DNA from: Pseudoalteromonas phenolica
GTDB lineage: Bacteria > Pseudomonadota > Gammaproteobacteria > Enterobacterales > Alteromonadaceae
Direction: 5' to 3'
DNA: 64,000 nt
Assembly: GCF_005876835.1 (NCBI RefSeq)
Contig: NZ_PPSW01000030.1
Location: 62,001 to 126,000 of the forward strand
In this document: positions 8,003 through 17,321 of the stretch, piece after piece
Layout of the letters: every line of letters begins with the position of its first letter
How positions within the stretch are numbered: position 1 is the stretch's first letter
The notes under the pieces: model-generated
Database searches by the model: none
Told to the model about the DNA's origin: nothing
What the model saw: only the letters and a program-made list of their open reading frames with translations
Translations under genes and position numbers: made by a program

Positions 8003-10357
8003 ATGAAAACTTTATACTCTACTGGCATCACTAAACCATCGTTACTTGCTATTGCAGTAGCGAGCGCTCTATCAGCTCCTGTTTACGCAGAAGATGACAA
8101 AGCAAAGAAAGACCAAGAAATTGAAGAGATCACAGTTGTTGGTAAAAGCGTGTCATACGCAAACAACGCAACGTCAGACGAAATGTTTAAACAGCAATCG
8201 GCTATGACTAGTGCGATGGCGATGATTGATAACCTACCGGGTGTATTAATCAACGAAGGTGATACATTTGGATCTGATGATTGGTCAACAACAGTATCAA
8301 TTCGTGGCTTCCAATTAAGTTTAGATGAGCAGCAAGTAGGTATTACCATTGATGGTATTGCTAACGGTAACTCCAACTATGGCGGTGGTGCTAAAGCAAA
8401 CCGTTATATTGATACCGAAAACCTAATGGCCGTAGAAGTATCTCAAGGTACTGCTGACGTGGCATCTCGCTCAAATGAGGCACTAGGTGGTACGCTTAAC
8501 TTCACTACAATTGACCCTGGCACAGAAAAGGCGGTCATTGCGAGCTTGTCACTAGGTAACTTCGATGCGCAAAAATATTATATGCGACTTGAAACAGGTG
8601 AAGTATTAGATGACACATATGGCTGGTTCAGCTACTCAAACTCAAGTAACAGTGACTGGATCACAGGCACAGCGGAAAACAAGCGTGACCACTTTGCCGC
8701 TAAATTTGTAAAAGGCATGGACAGCAATCTAGAAATTACCGCTTACCTATCTTACGACGACGTTCACGAAGATAACTATCAGCGTGTTTCACTAGAGAGC
8801 TTCAAACAAAACCCAGAATCAGATGGCTTATTAGGTGAATGGACGGGCGTACCTTACATTGACCAAGTGTATCGTCAAGGTTGGTCAACACTGCGTGAAA
8901 ACCTATTTGGTTATATCGAAGTGGATACCATGATCGGCGAAGTTGAAGTTAAGGCAAACGCTTACTTCCATAAAAACGAAGGTCGTGGCGACTGGGTACC
9001 ACCTTACCTTGTCGATGTTACAAATGATGGCTCAAAAGGCCACAGCGAACTGGTTTCGGGCAATACGGCACAAGGTGGCAGCTCGCTAGGTAAAATCTAT
9101 TTTGTTGACGCAAGTGGCAAGTCACTGACGCCTATTGCTGGCTGTGAAAGCTCAATTGGCTTCCCTTACGGTGGTGCTGATGCTGAATACGATCCTAACT
9201 GTTATGAAGACGGTGCACGTCCCGTAGGTTCTTACCGCAATACACACTATCAAAAAGATAGATTCGGTATTAATGCAGATCTGACGTGGGAAAAGCAAAT
9301 TGGCAATAACACCAATGTGGTTCGTGCTGGTATTTGGTATGAAGACTATGAGCGTTCAGAATACCGTGATTGGCACAAAATCATTGACTCTAAGAGCAGC
9401 TATGAGTTTGACCATACACCTTATTGGATCCAGTATGATCGTACTTACCCTGTAGAAACCACCATGCTTTATCTTGAAGATTCATTCGAGATGGAAAGTG
9501 TGACAGTACGTGCAGGTCTTAAAAAATATCTTGTTGATTTAGATAGTAAAGACACTTATACAGGCACCACGAAAGCGGTGAACTCAGATTCAGATGTTTT
9601 ACTGTCAGCGGGTGCAGTGTGGTACACCCCAGTTGATGGCTTAGAAGTTTTCGCAGGTTATGCTGAAAACTTTGCGGCGATTAAAGACCAAGTGTTAGAA
9701 GCAGATGCATCAGCACTGGATAACGTAGAAGCTGAAACCGCTGAGAACATGGACTTTGGTGTGCGTTACGACAATCAAGACTTCAATGCCAGTATCACCC
9801 TCTACAGTATCGATTTCCAAAACCGCTTAACCTTTATTGCGCCAGGTTCAGAGTCGGGTAATGACTACTTGGTTGGCACAAACGGCAGTTATATCAATAC
9901 CGGTGGTATCGAGTCATCGGGTGTCGAAGCTTCACTAACTTACTATCCAAACCAAGAGTTATCTGTGTACATGTCTTACACCAGCAACAGCTCAGAATAT
10001 ACAGACGGAACAGTGGGTATTGAAGCTGGAAATACGGTATTTGGCTCAGTTGAAGATATGGCGGTGTTATCGCTAGATTGGCAGTCAGAAGCTTACTCAG
10101 CGGGTATTTCGACAAAATGGCTAGGTGAGCGTTGGATGGATTCTGCCAATACTCAGCGCATCGATGGGTACGCGGTAAGTGACTTATACGTAGGCGTTGA
10201 TTTAGAAAACTTCGACAGTGCCCTAAAAGGTGCATCAATTCGCTTTACGGTCAATAACCTATTCGATAAGAGCTACATGGGTGGCGTAGCTGGTGGGTGG
10301 GGCGGCTGGATTGGCGCACCTCGTACTGCAGCGCTGAACTTCCAAACACGCTTTTAA
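8003..10357 (+). CDS. TonB-dependent receptor of the phosphatase cluster
   Basis: Outer-membrane receptor of 784 residues. The signal peptide is followed by EEITVVGKS (TonB box), a plug (residues about 55-190: VSIRGFQLSLDEQQVGITIDG) and a beta barrel ending in the aromatic NFQTRF. The ATG at 8003 (behind GGGAATC) is chosen over the TTG/ATG frame beginning at 7976, which lies within the operator. The conserved CESSIGFPYGG...DPNCYEDG loop carries two cysteines that could form an extracellular disulfide. It precedes two phosphatases and shares a GntR-type operator with the MFS transporter. It therefore probably imports a phosphate ester or its dephosphorylated product. Confidence 0.92.
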   Translation: MKTLYSTGITKPSLLAIAVASALSAPVYAEDDKAKKDQEIEEITVVGKSVSYANNATSDEMFKQQSAMTSAMAMIDNLPGVLINEGDTFGSDDWSTTVSIRGFQLSLDEQQVGITIDGIANGNSNYGGGAKANRYIDTENLMAVEVSQGTADVASRSNEALGGTLNFTTIDPGTEKAVIASLSLGNFDAQKYYMRLETGEVLDDTYGWFSYSNSSNSDWITGTAENKRDHFAAKFVKGMDSNLEITAYLSYDDVHEDNYQRVSLESFKQNPESDGLLGEWTGVPYIDQVYRQGWSTLRENLFGYIEVDTMIGEVEVKANAYFHKNEGRGDWVPPYLVDVTNDGSKGHSELVSGNTAQGGSSLGKIYFVDASGKSLTPIAGCESSIGFPYGGADAEYDPNCYEDGARPVGSYRNTHYQKDRFGINADLTWEKQIGNNTNVVRAGIWYEDYERSEYRDWHKIIDSKSSYEFDHTPYWIQYDRTYPVETTMLYLEDSFEMESVTVRAGLKKYLVDLDSKDTYTGTTKAVNSDSDVLLSAGAVWYTPVDGLEVFAGYAENFAAIKDQVLEADASALDNVEAETAENMDFGVRYDNQDFNASITLYSIDFQNRLTFIAPGSESGNDYLVGTNGSYINTGGIESSGVEASLTYYPNQELSVYMSYTSNSSEYTDGTVGIEAGNTVFGSVEDMAVLSLDWQSEAYSAGISTKWLGERWMDSANTQRIDGYAVSDLYVGVDLENFDSALKGASIRFTVNNLFDKSYMGGVAGGWGGWIGAPRTAALNFQTRF

Positions 10358-10367
10358 TCTCCAAACT

Positions 10368-10398
10368 GAGTAGTACAGGACGTGCTACTCCATTTTTT
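10368..10398 (+). terminator. Intrinsic terminator or attenuator after the TonB receptor
   Basis: GAGTAGTAC (10368-10376) pairs with GTGCTACTC (10382-10390), one T-G wobble, five-base loop, then TTTTTT at 10393-10398. It may reduce read-through into the phosphatase genes. Confidence 0.7.
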
Positions 10399-10487
10399 AA
10401 TAACAAAAATTAGTTAACAACACAGAGCCTTATTTCATTTTGAATGCGATAAAGGCTCTTTTTGCTTTAAATCATGCGAGTAACTCA

Positions 10488-11543
10488 ATGAAACTGAGAA
10501 CATTTTTAACAGTAAGCCTTATATCAATAGTTGGATTAGTCACTCAAGCTCAAGCAGCTGATCAAGTCGATAAAATTCTATTTGGCTCTTGCAGCCACCA
10601 AGATAAAGATATTCCGATCTTCAATGCCATTAACAAAGAGCAAGCAGACTTATTCGTGTTTTTAGGCGACAATGTTTACGGTGACACTGAGAACATGACG
10701 GTGCTTAAATCAAAGTACCATAAGTTAGGCATTAAACCGGGCTTTGCTCAGCTACGCGCAAGTACGCCTGTGATAGCCATGTGGGATGACCATGATTACG
10801 GCGAAAACGATGCGGGCAAAGAGTACCCGTTTAAAGAAGCGTCTCGAAAAATTATGCTAGATTTTTGGCAGGAGCCGAAAGACAGCCCACGCCGCACCAG
10901 AGATTCAGGTATTTATACGTCTTATATGTATGGTGAAGAGTCACAGCGCGTGCAGGTGATCATGCCTGACTTACGTTGGAATCGTCCTGCGCTCAGTTCA
11001 ATTGGCGAATTTCGTTATTGGTTAAATAGCTTCTTTAATAATGTCGGGCCTTATCGCCCTGCTGATAAAACTACTTCTATGTTGGGCGAAGCGCAGTGGC
11101 AATGGCTTGAGCAAGAGCTATTAAAGCCTGCGAAAGTGAAAGTGATTGCTTCAAGCCTACAGCTTATTCCTGACTTTACTGGTTGGGAAAGCTGGGCGAA
11201 CTTTCCGGCAGACAGACAGCGACTATTCGACTTTATTGAAAAGCATAAAATTGGTGGTGTGATCATGATAAGTGGCGACACTCACTGGGGGGAGTTGTCA
11301 AAGTACCAAGCTAAACAAAACTATCCACTATGGGAAGTAACCAGCTCGGGACTTACACAAAAATGGAAAGATGTGAGCCCCAATAAGCACAGAGTGGGCG
11401 AATCCACATCGGATATAAATTATGGTTTTATTGAAATAGATTGGCAGCAAGCAGATCCAAATATTGAGTTTGGGTTAAAAGACATTAACGGCGATGTGAC
11501 CCACAAGCAAAGCATGCCGCTGTCAGCGTTACAGTTTAAATAA
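10488..11543 (+). CDS. PhoD-like alkaline phosphatase/phosphodiesterase
   Basis: Secreted metallophosphoesterase of the alkaline phosphatase D family, 351 residues. Start set at the ATG that opens a clean signal peptide (cleavage near TQAQAAD); the longer frame begins with TTG at 10440. Motifs are KILFGSCSHQD at the mature N terminus, GDNVYGDTE and WDDHDYGENDAG (metal ligands), and SGDTHWGELS. Members hydrolyse phosphomonoesters or diesters with Ca/Fe-type centres. It lacks an obvious N-terminal PhoD beta domain, so it is the shorter type. It lies 19 bp before the PhoA-type gene, probably co-transcribed with it. Confidence 0.88.
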   Translation: MKLRTFLTVSLISIVGLVTQAQAADQVDKILFGSCSHQDKDIPIFNAINKEQADLFVFLGDNVYGDTENMTVLKSKYHKLGIKPGFAQLRASTPVIAMWDDHDYGENDAGKEYPFKEASRKIMLDFWQEPKDSPRRTRDSGIYTSYMYGEESQRVQVIMPDLRWNRPALSSIGEFRYWLNSFFNNVGPYRPADKTTSMLGEAQWQWLEQELLKPAKVKVIASSLQLIPDFTGWESWANFPADRQRLFDFIEKHKIGGVIMISGDTHWGELSKYQAKQNYPLWEVTSSGLTQKWKDVSPNKHRVGESTSDINYGFIEIDWQQADPNIEFGLKDINGDVTHKQSMPLSALQFK

Positions 11544-11562
11544 CACCAAGGAAAACGGTGAT

Positions 11563-13185
11563 ATGTTAGTTAGAAAACCAGTTTGGGCACTAAGTTGTGC
11601 CCTTATATTCATCTCGAGTTTATCGGCATGTTCGTTACTAAAAAACTCAGAAAATACAGCCCAGCCAGATACAAATAACTCGCAAAAAATTAAAAATATT
11701 ATCCTGATGATTGGTGATGGTATGGGTCCGCAACAAGTGGGGTTGTTAGAAGAGTATGCGACTCGCGCACCTAACTCTATTTACCGAGGTGACAATAGCG
11801 CTATTGCTAAATTGGCAAACCTGGGCGTCACAGGGCTGTCACTGCATGGGCCAGCAGATAAGCTGGTGGTGGACTCAGCTTGCTCAGCAACTCAGTTGGC
11901 AACTGGCGTTGCTTCGGGCAGTGAAATGATAGGGCTAAACCGCGCAGGGCATAAAGTGCCGACGATTTTAGAAAAAGCTAAGGGGCTGGGTAAATCGACG
12001 GGGCTGGTGTCTGACACCCGTTTAACCCATGCAACGCCTGCGGCATTCGCGGCGCACCTTATTCATCGTTCAATGGAAAATGAGATTGCTGAGCAGATGA
12101 TCCAATCTGGGGTGGTTGATGTCATGTTATCGGGTGGCTTGCGTCATTTTGTGCCAAAAAATTATGCCTTGCCCGACAACCCTGAGGGCTTTGAAGCAAA
12201 TTTAAAAGCCAGTGCACTTTCGCTGAAATCAAAACGTCGAGACGATAAAAACTTATTGGCTGAAGCAAGCAGTAAAGGCTATGAACTTGCGTTTAATAAG
12301 TCGCAACTACAGCAAGCGCAAGGTACAAAGCTATTGGGGTTATTTGCCAATAGTGCGATGGCCAATGGTGTCGATACCTCTTATGGTCGTGTAAGCAATC
12401 AACCAAGTTTAAGTGATATCACACAAACCGCCATTAATACCTTGTCGAAAAACGACAAAGGGTTTTTCTTAATGGTTGAAGGTGGTCAGATTGATTGGGC
12501 TGGACATAACAATGATGCAGGCACGTTACTGCACGAAATGATTAAATTCGATAACGCAGTCAATGCAGTGCTGGAGTGGGCAAAAGGCCGAGACGACACA
12601 ATAGTCATAGTAACCGCAGATCACGAAACGGGTGGCTTTGGTTTTAGCTATAGCGGTGCAGACTTACCAAAAGCCGAGCAGCTAAATAATCATCAAAAGG
12701 ATGTTTATAAGCCAAACTTTAATTTCGGCGGGTTGAGTATTTTAGATAAGTTATATGCTCAGCAAAAAAGTTACTCCGATATTTGGTATGAAGCCAAAGG
12801 TAATGGGTTCAAACCCACACCAGAAAAGCTCGTAAAAACAGTAAATAAGTATAGCGAGTTTGAAATTAACAAAGATGACGCTATGCAAATTTTAGCTGAG
12901 CACAAGAACGCATTTTACCAGCGGGGACATAAGTCGCTGGGCTTGAAAACAGCCAGTAAAATAAATGACTTTGCGCCGTTTTATGTGTATTTAACTGAGC
13001 GCCCGCTCAACTTAATTGGCAGAGCATTGTCGAGTAAGCAAAATATTGTCTGGTCAACGGGCACACACACGCATACACCAGTAGGCGTGTTTGTTCTAGG
13101 ACCTGAAGCTTTGTCTAAGCAGTTTAATGGTCTGCATACGCATGTTGAGCTTGGCAAAAAAATGCAGCGCCTTTTAATGCATTAG
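11563..13185 (+). CDS. Alkaline phosphatase (PhoA superfamily), lipoprotein
   Basis: Phosphomonoesterase of 540 residues releasing phosphate from esters at the cell surface or in the periplasm. A lipobox (LSAC, Cys23) predicts lipid anchoring, unlike soluble PhoA. Catalytic features are MIGDGMGPQQ (metal Asp), VDSACSATQLATG (nucleophile Ser after Asp), VEGGQIDWAGHNND, TADHETGG and THTHTPV (zinc ligands). There is a good ribosome site, AAGGAAAACGGTGAT before ATG. It is the last gene of the receptor/phosphatase run. No convincing Pho box is visible upstream, so regulation by the local GntR protein rather than PhoB is suggested. Confidence 0.93.
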   Translation: MLVRKPVWALSCALIFISSLSACSLLKNSENTAQPDTNNSQKIKNIILMIGDGMGPQQVGLLEEYATRAPNSIYRGDNSAIAKLANLGVTGLSLHGPADKLVVDSACSATQLATGVASGSEMIGLNRAGHKVPTILEKAKGLGKSTGLVSDTRLTHATPAAFAAHLIHRSMENEIAEQMIQSGVVDVMLSGGLRHFVPKNYALPDNPEGFEANLKASALSLKSKRRDDKNLLAEASSKGYELAFNKSQLQQAQGTKLLGLFANSAMANGVDTSYGRVSNQPSLSDITQTAINTLSKNDKGFFLMVEGGQIDWAGHNNDAGTLLHEMIKFDNAVNAVLEWAKGRDDTIVIVTADHETGGFGFSYSGADLPKAEQLNNHQKDVYKPNFNFGGLSILDKLYAQQKSYSDIWYEAKGNGFKPTPEKLVKTVNKYSEFEINKDDAMQILAEHKNAFYQRGHKSLGLKTASKINDFAPFYVYLTERPLNLIGRALSSKQNIVWSTGTHTHTPVGVFVLGPEALSKQFNGLHTHVELGKKMQRLLMH

Positions 13186-13452
13186 TAGGCTAAGAACTTA
13201 AATTTGAATGAAAAAAGCACACTTTTAAACAAAGCGAGATTATTTATAGTGCTAAATTATTTCGCTTCTTATCTTCTAATTGCATCTATTTACTCAAGTT
13301 TTTACTAAACAAAATTGCATAATTAGTTTCGAAAATATGAGTTTCATTATTTAGTTTAAATCTATAGTAATTAGATTATTTTTGACTAAAAGAAAAAAAT
13401 CACTCTATGTTACAATTTCTTGTAGTTAAAGTAGGTAAAAAGAATACAAATA
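13186..13452. other. AT-rich intergenic stretch
   Basis: No ORF with a ribosome site and no strong hairpin are seen. The stretch is very AT-rich and presumably holds the promoter of the degenerate GGDEF gene that follows. Confidence 0.5.
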
Positions 13453-14145
13453 TTGTTGAGTGAATTAAAAGCAAACTTGAGCCGCAGGGCTAAGTTTGAT
13501 GTTGTTGTTATTACTATTATTTTATTGCTTGGTTTTGTTGTTTCTCAGCAGTTTGATTTTTTGGAATGGATTTACCAATCTTCAAGGCAATACGAGCACT
13601 ATGAATTAGATGAGTTAGTGCCGACGCTACTTTTCGGCGTACTTGCGTTTGCTTATTTCAGCTATCGCCGTTGGCATGATGTTAAGCTTTTGAGTAAATA
13701 CTTAGAAGAACAGTCTTTGACAGAGCCTGTCACCCACATCGCAAACCGTCGTGCCTTATTTGCTTTGTTAGAGCAGATAGCACAAGAGGAAGAACCACAA
13801 CATGGCTTTATTTTAATATCAGTATTTGGGCTTGACGAGATCCGCAACAAGTTGGGCTTTATTACTGTAGAGCATATCGTAATTGAATTACTGTACCTAT
13901 TGAATCAAGAACTTGAAGATGATCAGTTGATTATTGCTTGGCATACAGGTCAATTTATTGTGCATGCGCCAAATTATAACCAAGCTAAAGCACATTTATT
14001 GGCTGAGCGTTTGGCGCAAGCTAACAAGACTGCGACACAAGCGATTTTAAGGAAGCTCCATATTCAATCGGCGAGCACCATGGTAAATCGCAAAACCAGT
14101 GAAGCTGAGCTGTTAGAGCGTTTAGAAGATAACTTGCTTGATTAG
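13453..14145 (+). CDS. Membrane protein with degenerate GGDEF domain
   Basis: A 230-residue protein with two hydrophobic segments (about residues 18-34 and 56-70) followed by a GGDEF-like fold. VTHIANRRALFALLEQI corresponds to the DPLTGLPNRR start. The GGDEF signature itself is reduced to HTGQFIV, and the metal-binding Asp region is altered to SVFGLDEIRNKLG. It therefore cannot be an ordinary diguanylate cyclase and may bind a nucleotide or act as a regulatory partner. The start is uncertain: TTG at 13453 is the only early candidate before the first helix, and no strong ribosome site is seen. Stands alone downstream of the phosphatase block. Confidence 0.7.
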   Translation: MLSELKANLSRRAKFDVVVITIILLLGFVVSQQFDFLEWIYQSSRQYEHYELDELVPTLLFGVLAFAYFSYRRWHDVKLLSKYLEEQSLTEPVTHIANRRALFALLEQIAQEEEPQHGFILISVFGLDEIRNKLGFITVEHIVIELLYLLNQELEDDQLIIAWHTGQFIVHAPNYNQAKAHLLAERLAQANKTATQAILRKLHIQSASTMVNRKTSEAELLERLEDNLLD

Positions 14146-14205
14146 TTGGTCTGGTTAAATAGTTTAGCTAGTGAGTTTGACTAGCTGAAAGCTTGTAACA
14201 AGAAT

Positions 14206-14229
14206 AGAAAGCCCCAAATAGGGCTTTCT
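14206..14229. terminator. Hairpin terminator between convergent genes
   Basis: AGAAAGCCC (14206-14214), six-base loop, GGGCTTTCT (14221-14229). It is palindromic, so it can serve both the GGDEF-like gene and the opposing metallo-hydrolase gene. Confidence 0.75.
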
Positions 14230-14235
14230 CTGTAT

Positions 14236-15321
14236 TTATAACTTAACTGATTCACCTTCATTTAACACATGCAGCGGAATGTTTGAATTCATCTTCTTAT
14301 ACATGTGCATTAGACGAAATAGTGCTGAGTGCGATGTTTTATCACCCATTTGCCATGAAGAATTACCATAACCCCATGGGATCATCACTTTACAATTTAA
14401 GTCGGCAGCTGCGATTAGCGCATCTTCTGGTGTGGTGTGCACTTTTCGATACCATTTAGGGTGCTCTTCACTATGGTAAGAGGCAATAGGAATTAAACAC
14501 ACATCCATATCCCCGTATTTATTAGCAATGTCTTTGAAGTGCGGTGAGTAACCAGTATCTCCGGCAAAAAATAACTTCTTACCTTGGTGCTCTAACACCC
14601 AACCGCCCCAGAGCGTGGCGTCATTATCTTCATGAATAAAAGGCACCATAATACGGCTGCTGAAGTGATTAGCCGGAACAAAGTGAATATTCACTTCACC
14701 CACTTGCTTACTCGAATACCAAGCCATCTCTGTGATTTTATAACCGTTATTAGGAAAGTGATCTGCAAAACCAAGCGGCGTTAAAAACTTACTATTTTGA
14801 CCTATGTGTGAAAGGTCGTCTTTTTTAAAATGATCATAATGAATATGTGAGTACATGATGGCATCAGTTTCAGCTAGTTCACTTTGCGTGAGTGTTGCAT
14901 TGGGTGTGCGACTAATATCAGAAACTAGGCTAAACGCCCAATTGACGGGCCAGTCAAAGTCTTCAGAAACCGGATCGAACAAAAACTGCTGACCATTATC
15001 GGTATTAATTTTGAAGCTAGCATGACCGAGCCACTGAACTGAGAATCCGGCGTTAATGTCTATTTTTGGGTTGCTGCCAGTGAAAGCGCAATTTTGCATT
15101 TCAGCACTACATTCAATAATAGGACTCGGCGGGTAGCAATCTTTATCACAGGTGATTGGATAATCTTTAAAATCATCGTAAATATTTTTGAAACGGTCGG
15201 TATAGCCTTCAGAGGTCTTGTTTTTGACTACCGCGTTTTCTGGAATAAGGGTTTCAACCTGATTGCTAACAGAGCAGCCTGCTAATGTCGCTAAAGAGAA
15301 AAGTAATGCTAACTTCTTCAC
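14236..15321 (-). CDS. Metallo-beta-lactamase-fold lipoprotein (NAPE-PLD/UlaG-like)
   Basis: A 361-residue lipoprotein (LAGC, Cys16). WLGHASFKI and the metal motif SHIHYDHFKKDD (HxHxDH) are followed by FVPANHFSSR, LFFAGDTGYS and IPWGYGNSSW. This arrangement matches the NAPE-PLD-like branch of the MBL fold, which hydrolyses phosphodiesters such as N-acyl phosphatidylethanolamine. Substrate here is unknown. Starts with GTG at 15319-15321 behind AAGGAAATCTA. Lipid anchoring at the envelope fits a lipid substrate. No operon partner: neighbours are convergent (left) and divergent (right). Confidence 0.85.
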   Translation of the reverse strand: MKKLALLFSLATLAGCSVSNQVETLIPENAVVKNKTSEGYTDRFKNIYDDFKDYPITCDKDCYPPSPIIECSAEMQNCAFTGSNPKIDINAGFSVQWLGHASFKINTDNGQQFLFDPVSEDFDWPVNWAFSLVSDISRTPNATLTQSELAETDAIMYSHIHYDHFKKDDLSHIGQNSKFLTPLGFADHFPNNGYKITEMAWYSSKQVGEVNIHFVPANHFSSRIMVPFIHEDNDATLWGGWVLEHQGKKLFFAGDTGYSPHFKDIANKYGDMDVCLIPIASYHSEEHPKWYRKVHTTPEDALIAAADLNCKVMIPWGYGNSSWQMGDKTSHSALFRLMHMYKKMNSNIPLHVLNEGESVKL

Positions 15322-15506
15322 TAGATTTCCTTGTTATAATTTTTTGCGTGATTTTAACAGGTTTATCGGGACATACACGTATTTGGGTTCACTTATATGT
15401 AAGCAAACATAACAGGCACTAGGATCAGGCGTTTACGTAATATAGGCAATCTGAACGGGCGCTTATGTCGTATAAGCTTTTAAGTCCAAAAAGAGAGCTA
15501 ACTTTT

Positions 15507-16043
15507 ATGCTTTTAAAATCAATTATGTGCGGAGTAACTTTAATGGCGTCGTCTTCAGTATTGGCAGAAACTAAACTGACTTTACTTGATTGGTTTGTGG
15601 TTAATGACACCGTCATGGGTGGCCTTTCTGAAAGTCGTTTAGTTGTTGGTGCACACTCTGTAGAATTTAAAGGCGATCTGTCTTTGCGCAATAATGGCGG
15701 TTTTGCTTCTGTTCGTACGCCATTTAATTTAGAAAATAAAAGCGCTGAACAGTTAAGTGTTGTGGTAAAAGGCGATGGAAAGCAGTACCAGCTTAGGCTA
15801 AGAGTTGACCAATATCTTGACGGCCCAGCCTTTGTTTATAAATTTCAAACCTCAGTAAATAAAACACAAACACTTGTTGTCACAGAGGACGACTTTACGC
15901 TCATGTACCGTGGCCGTACTTTTTACGCTGACTATCAACTCAATTTTAATGATGTCAGATCTCTTGGCTTTATGATCAGTGAAAAGCAAGCGGGTAAGTT
16001 TTCCCTTGAGGTGCAGGCAATCACACCACTAGAAAAAATTTAG
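15507..16043 (+). CDS. CIA30-domain secreted protein
   Basis: A 178-residue protein of the CIA30 family (complex I intermediate-associated protein 30), a galactose-binding-like beta sandwich. Diagnostic stretches are WFVVNDTVMGGLSES near the mature N terminus, FKGDLSLRNNGGFASVR, and the terminal LGFMISEKQAGKFSLEV. The start at 15507 is preferred because MLLKSIMCGVTLMASSSVLA forms a signal peptide, with GAGAG upstream. The frame also opens at 15465. Bacterial members are common in marine proteobacteria and their role is not established. Confidence 0.82.
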   Translation: MLLKSIMCGVTLMASSSVLAETKLTLLDWFVVNDTVMGGLSESRLVVGAHSVEFKGDLSLRNNGGFASVRTPFNLENKSAEQLSVVVKGDGKQYQLRLRVDQYLDGPAFVYKFQTSVNKTQTLVVTEDDFTLMYRGRTFYADYQLNFNDVRSLGFMISEKQAGKFSLEVQAITPLEKI

Positions 16044-16063
16044 AGAACATTTATAGATTTTGT

Positions 16064-17176
16064 TTAATCAAACAGGTCACCTAACCATGATGCAAATTTA
16101 GAGTAACGATCTGGAAGCACTTTACTTTCAATTGTGTTGACAAGTGTGCGGCTCCAAGCGCCATCCAAATTACCATTGGTTAAGTAGATAACAATGATGC
16201 TGTCGGTCATGTTTTCTTTGAAGAGCAATTTTACTCTCAGCACGCCTCCGCCATCATGACCAACTGCTTGCCAATTGCCAACTTCTTCATATTCCCAGCC
16301 TGAGGCGAAATAATTTTTTGAACCACCCTCTAACAGTGCAGGTTGCCATAAACTTTCAAGCAATGTTTTATCAACCAGCTCGCCATTGATTAATGCAGAA
16401 AGAAAGACACTAAGGTCTTGAATATTTGAATAAGCGTCAGAATGTACATTCGCATAGGTAGGGAATGTATATGGATTTACCTGTAACTCATCACCGCTAT
16501 TTGGTAAATAAGCCGTCACAGATTGAAACGTCGTATTCATTCTCTTGATAAATGTATTATGCATTTCCAGTGGCGTTAAAATTCGCGTTTGAACTAGTGT
16601 TGAATAAGACTGTTTAGTGATTTTCTCTAGCAGTAATTTAATCACTAAATAATTTGTTTGATTATAACGAATGGCGCTATTTGGCTTAAATTGCAATGGC
16701 GTATTGCTCAGTGATTGAATGGCAGCATCAATACTGTTTGGCGCAAAGACTTGCTTGTCATCATAGTCAAAATATTCAGGTAACCCAGTACTGTGGTTTA
16801 AAAAATGGGCTACTGGTATAGGTCGCCAAACTTTAGGTAGGTGCTCAAGATACTGGCCGATAGGTGCGTCTAAATTAACTTTGTTTTGTTCTACAAGCTG
16901 AAATAGCAAAGTGCTAGCGAACAGTTTGCTGAGTGAGAAAATCGGAAAAATGCTGCCTTTTGTCACAGGATTAGCACGAGATATATCCGTAGCACCCATA
17001 GCGTGAGCAAATACCAGATTATTATTGTGCTTAACTAATACCGCTTGTGCCAATAAACCGTGTGTCTCGGCATTACTTTGCATTTGTAACGTAAGTGATT
17101 CTTGCAGATTATCGGTTTGTCTTACACAGCCTAGCAGGAGTAACAAGAATAAAGCGCTTAAAGTGATTGTTTTCAT
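16064..17176 (-). CDS. Serine hydrolase, beta-lactamase class C/esterase-like, lipoprotein
   Basis: A 370-residue penicillin-binding-protein-like hydrolase with lipobox LLGC (Cys17). Catalytic SxxK is SLSK (Ser81, Lys84). The second motif reads YNQTNY where many relatives have YSNTNY. A late HDGGG stands where true beta-lactamases have KTG/HTG. This pattern suits esterase or peptidase-type family members better than resistance AmpC. ATG at 17176 follows AAGGAG. It is downstream of the TonB_C-like gene, but a terminator lies between them. Confidence 0.85.
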   Translation of the reverse strand: MKTITLSALFLLLLLGCVRQTDNLQESLTLQMQSNAETHGLLAQAVLVKHNNNLVFAHAMGATDISRANPVTKGSIFPIFSLSKLFASTLLFQLVEQNKVNLDAPIGQYLEHLPKVWRPIPVAHFLNHSTGLPEYFDYDDKQVFAPNSIDAAIQSLSNTPLQFKPNSAIRYNQTNYLVIKLLLEKITKQSYSTLVQTRILTPLEMHNTFIKRMNTTFQSVTAYLPNSGDELQVNPYTFPTYANVHSDAYSNIQDLSVFLSALINGELVDKTLLESLWQPALLEGGSKNYFASGWEYEEVGNWQAVGHDGGGVLRVKLLFKENMTDSIIVIYLTNGNLDGAWSRTLVNTIESKVLPDRYSKFASWLGDLFD

Positions 17177-17232
17177 TGAAATTCATGCTCCTTGCAAAAT
17201 AGCCCTGCGATTCTACTTTGTTTTATCGGAAC

Positions 17233-17260
17233 AAAAAAGAGCCACATGAATAGGGGCTCT
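17233..17260 (-). terminator. Terminator after the TonB_C-like gene
   Basis: AGAGCC (17238-17243) pairs with GGCTCT (17255-17260). On the minus strand the stem is followed by TTTTTT, a standard intrinsic terminator. Confidence 0.75.
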
Positions 17261-17321
17261 CTGATAATTTTTATACTGTTAACTACAATCTATATTGTTC
17301 AAAACTAAAACTTTTCAAAGT

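Noticed and set aside
10358..11562. Pho box upstream of the phosphatase genes
   Set aside because: I could not find two tandem CTGTCAT-like half-sites before the receptor or the phosphatases; weak matches only.
16064..17176. AmpC-type antibiotic-resistance gene
   Set aside because: The second and third motifs differ from true class C beta-lactamases and the protein is lipid-anchored; an esterase or peptidase-like role fits better.
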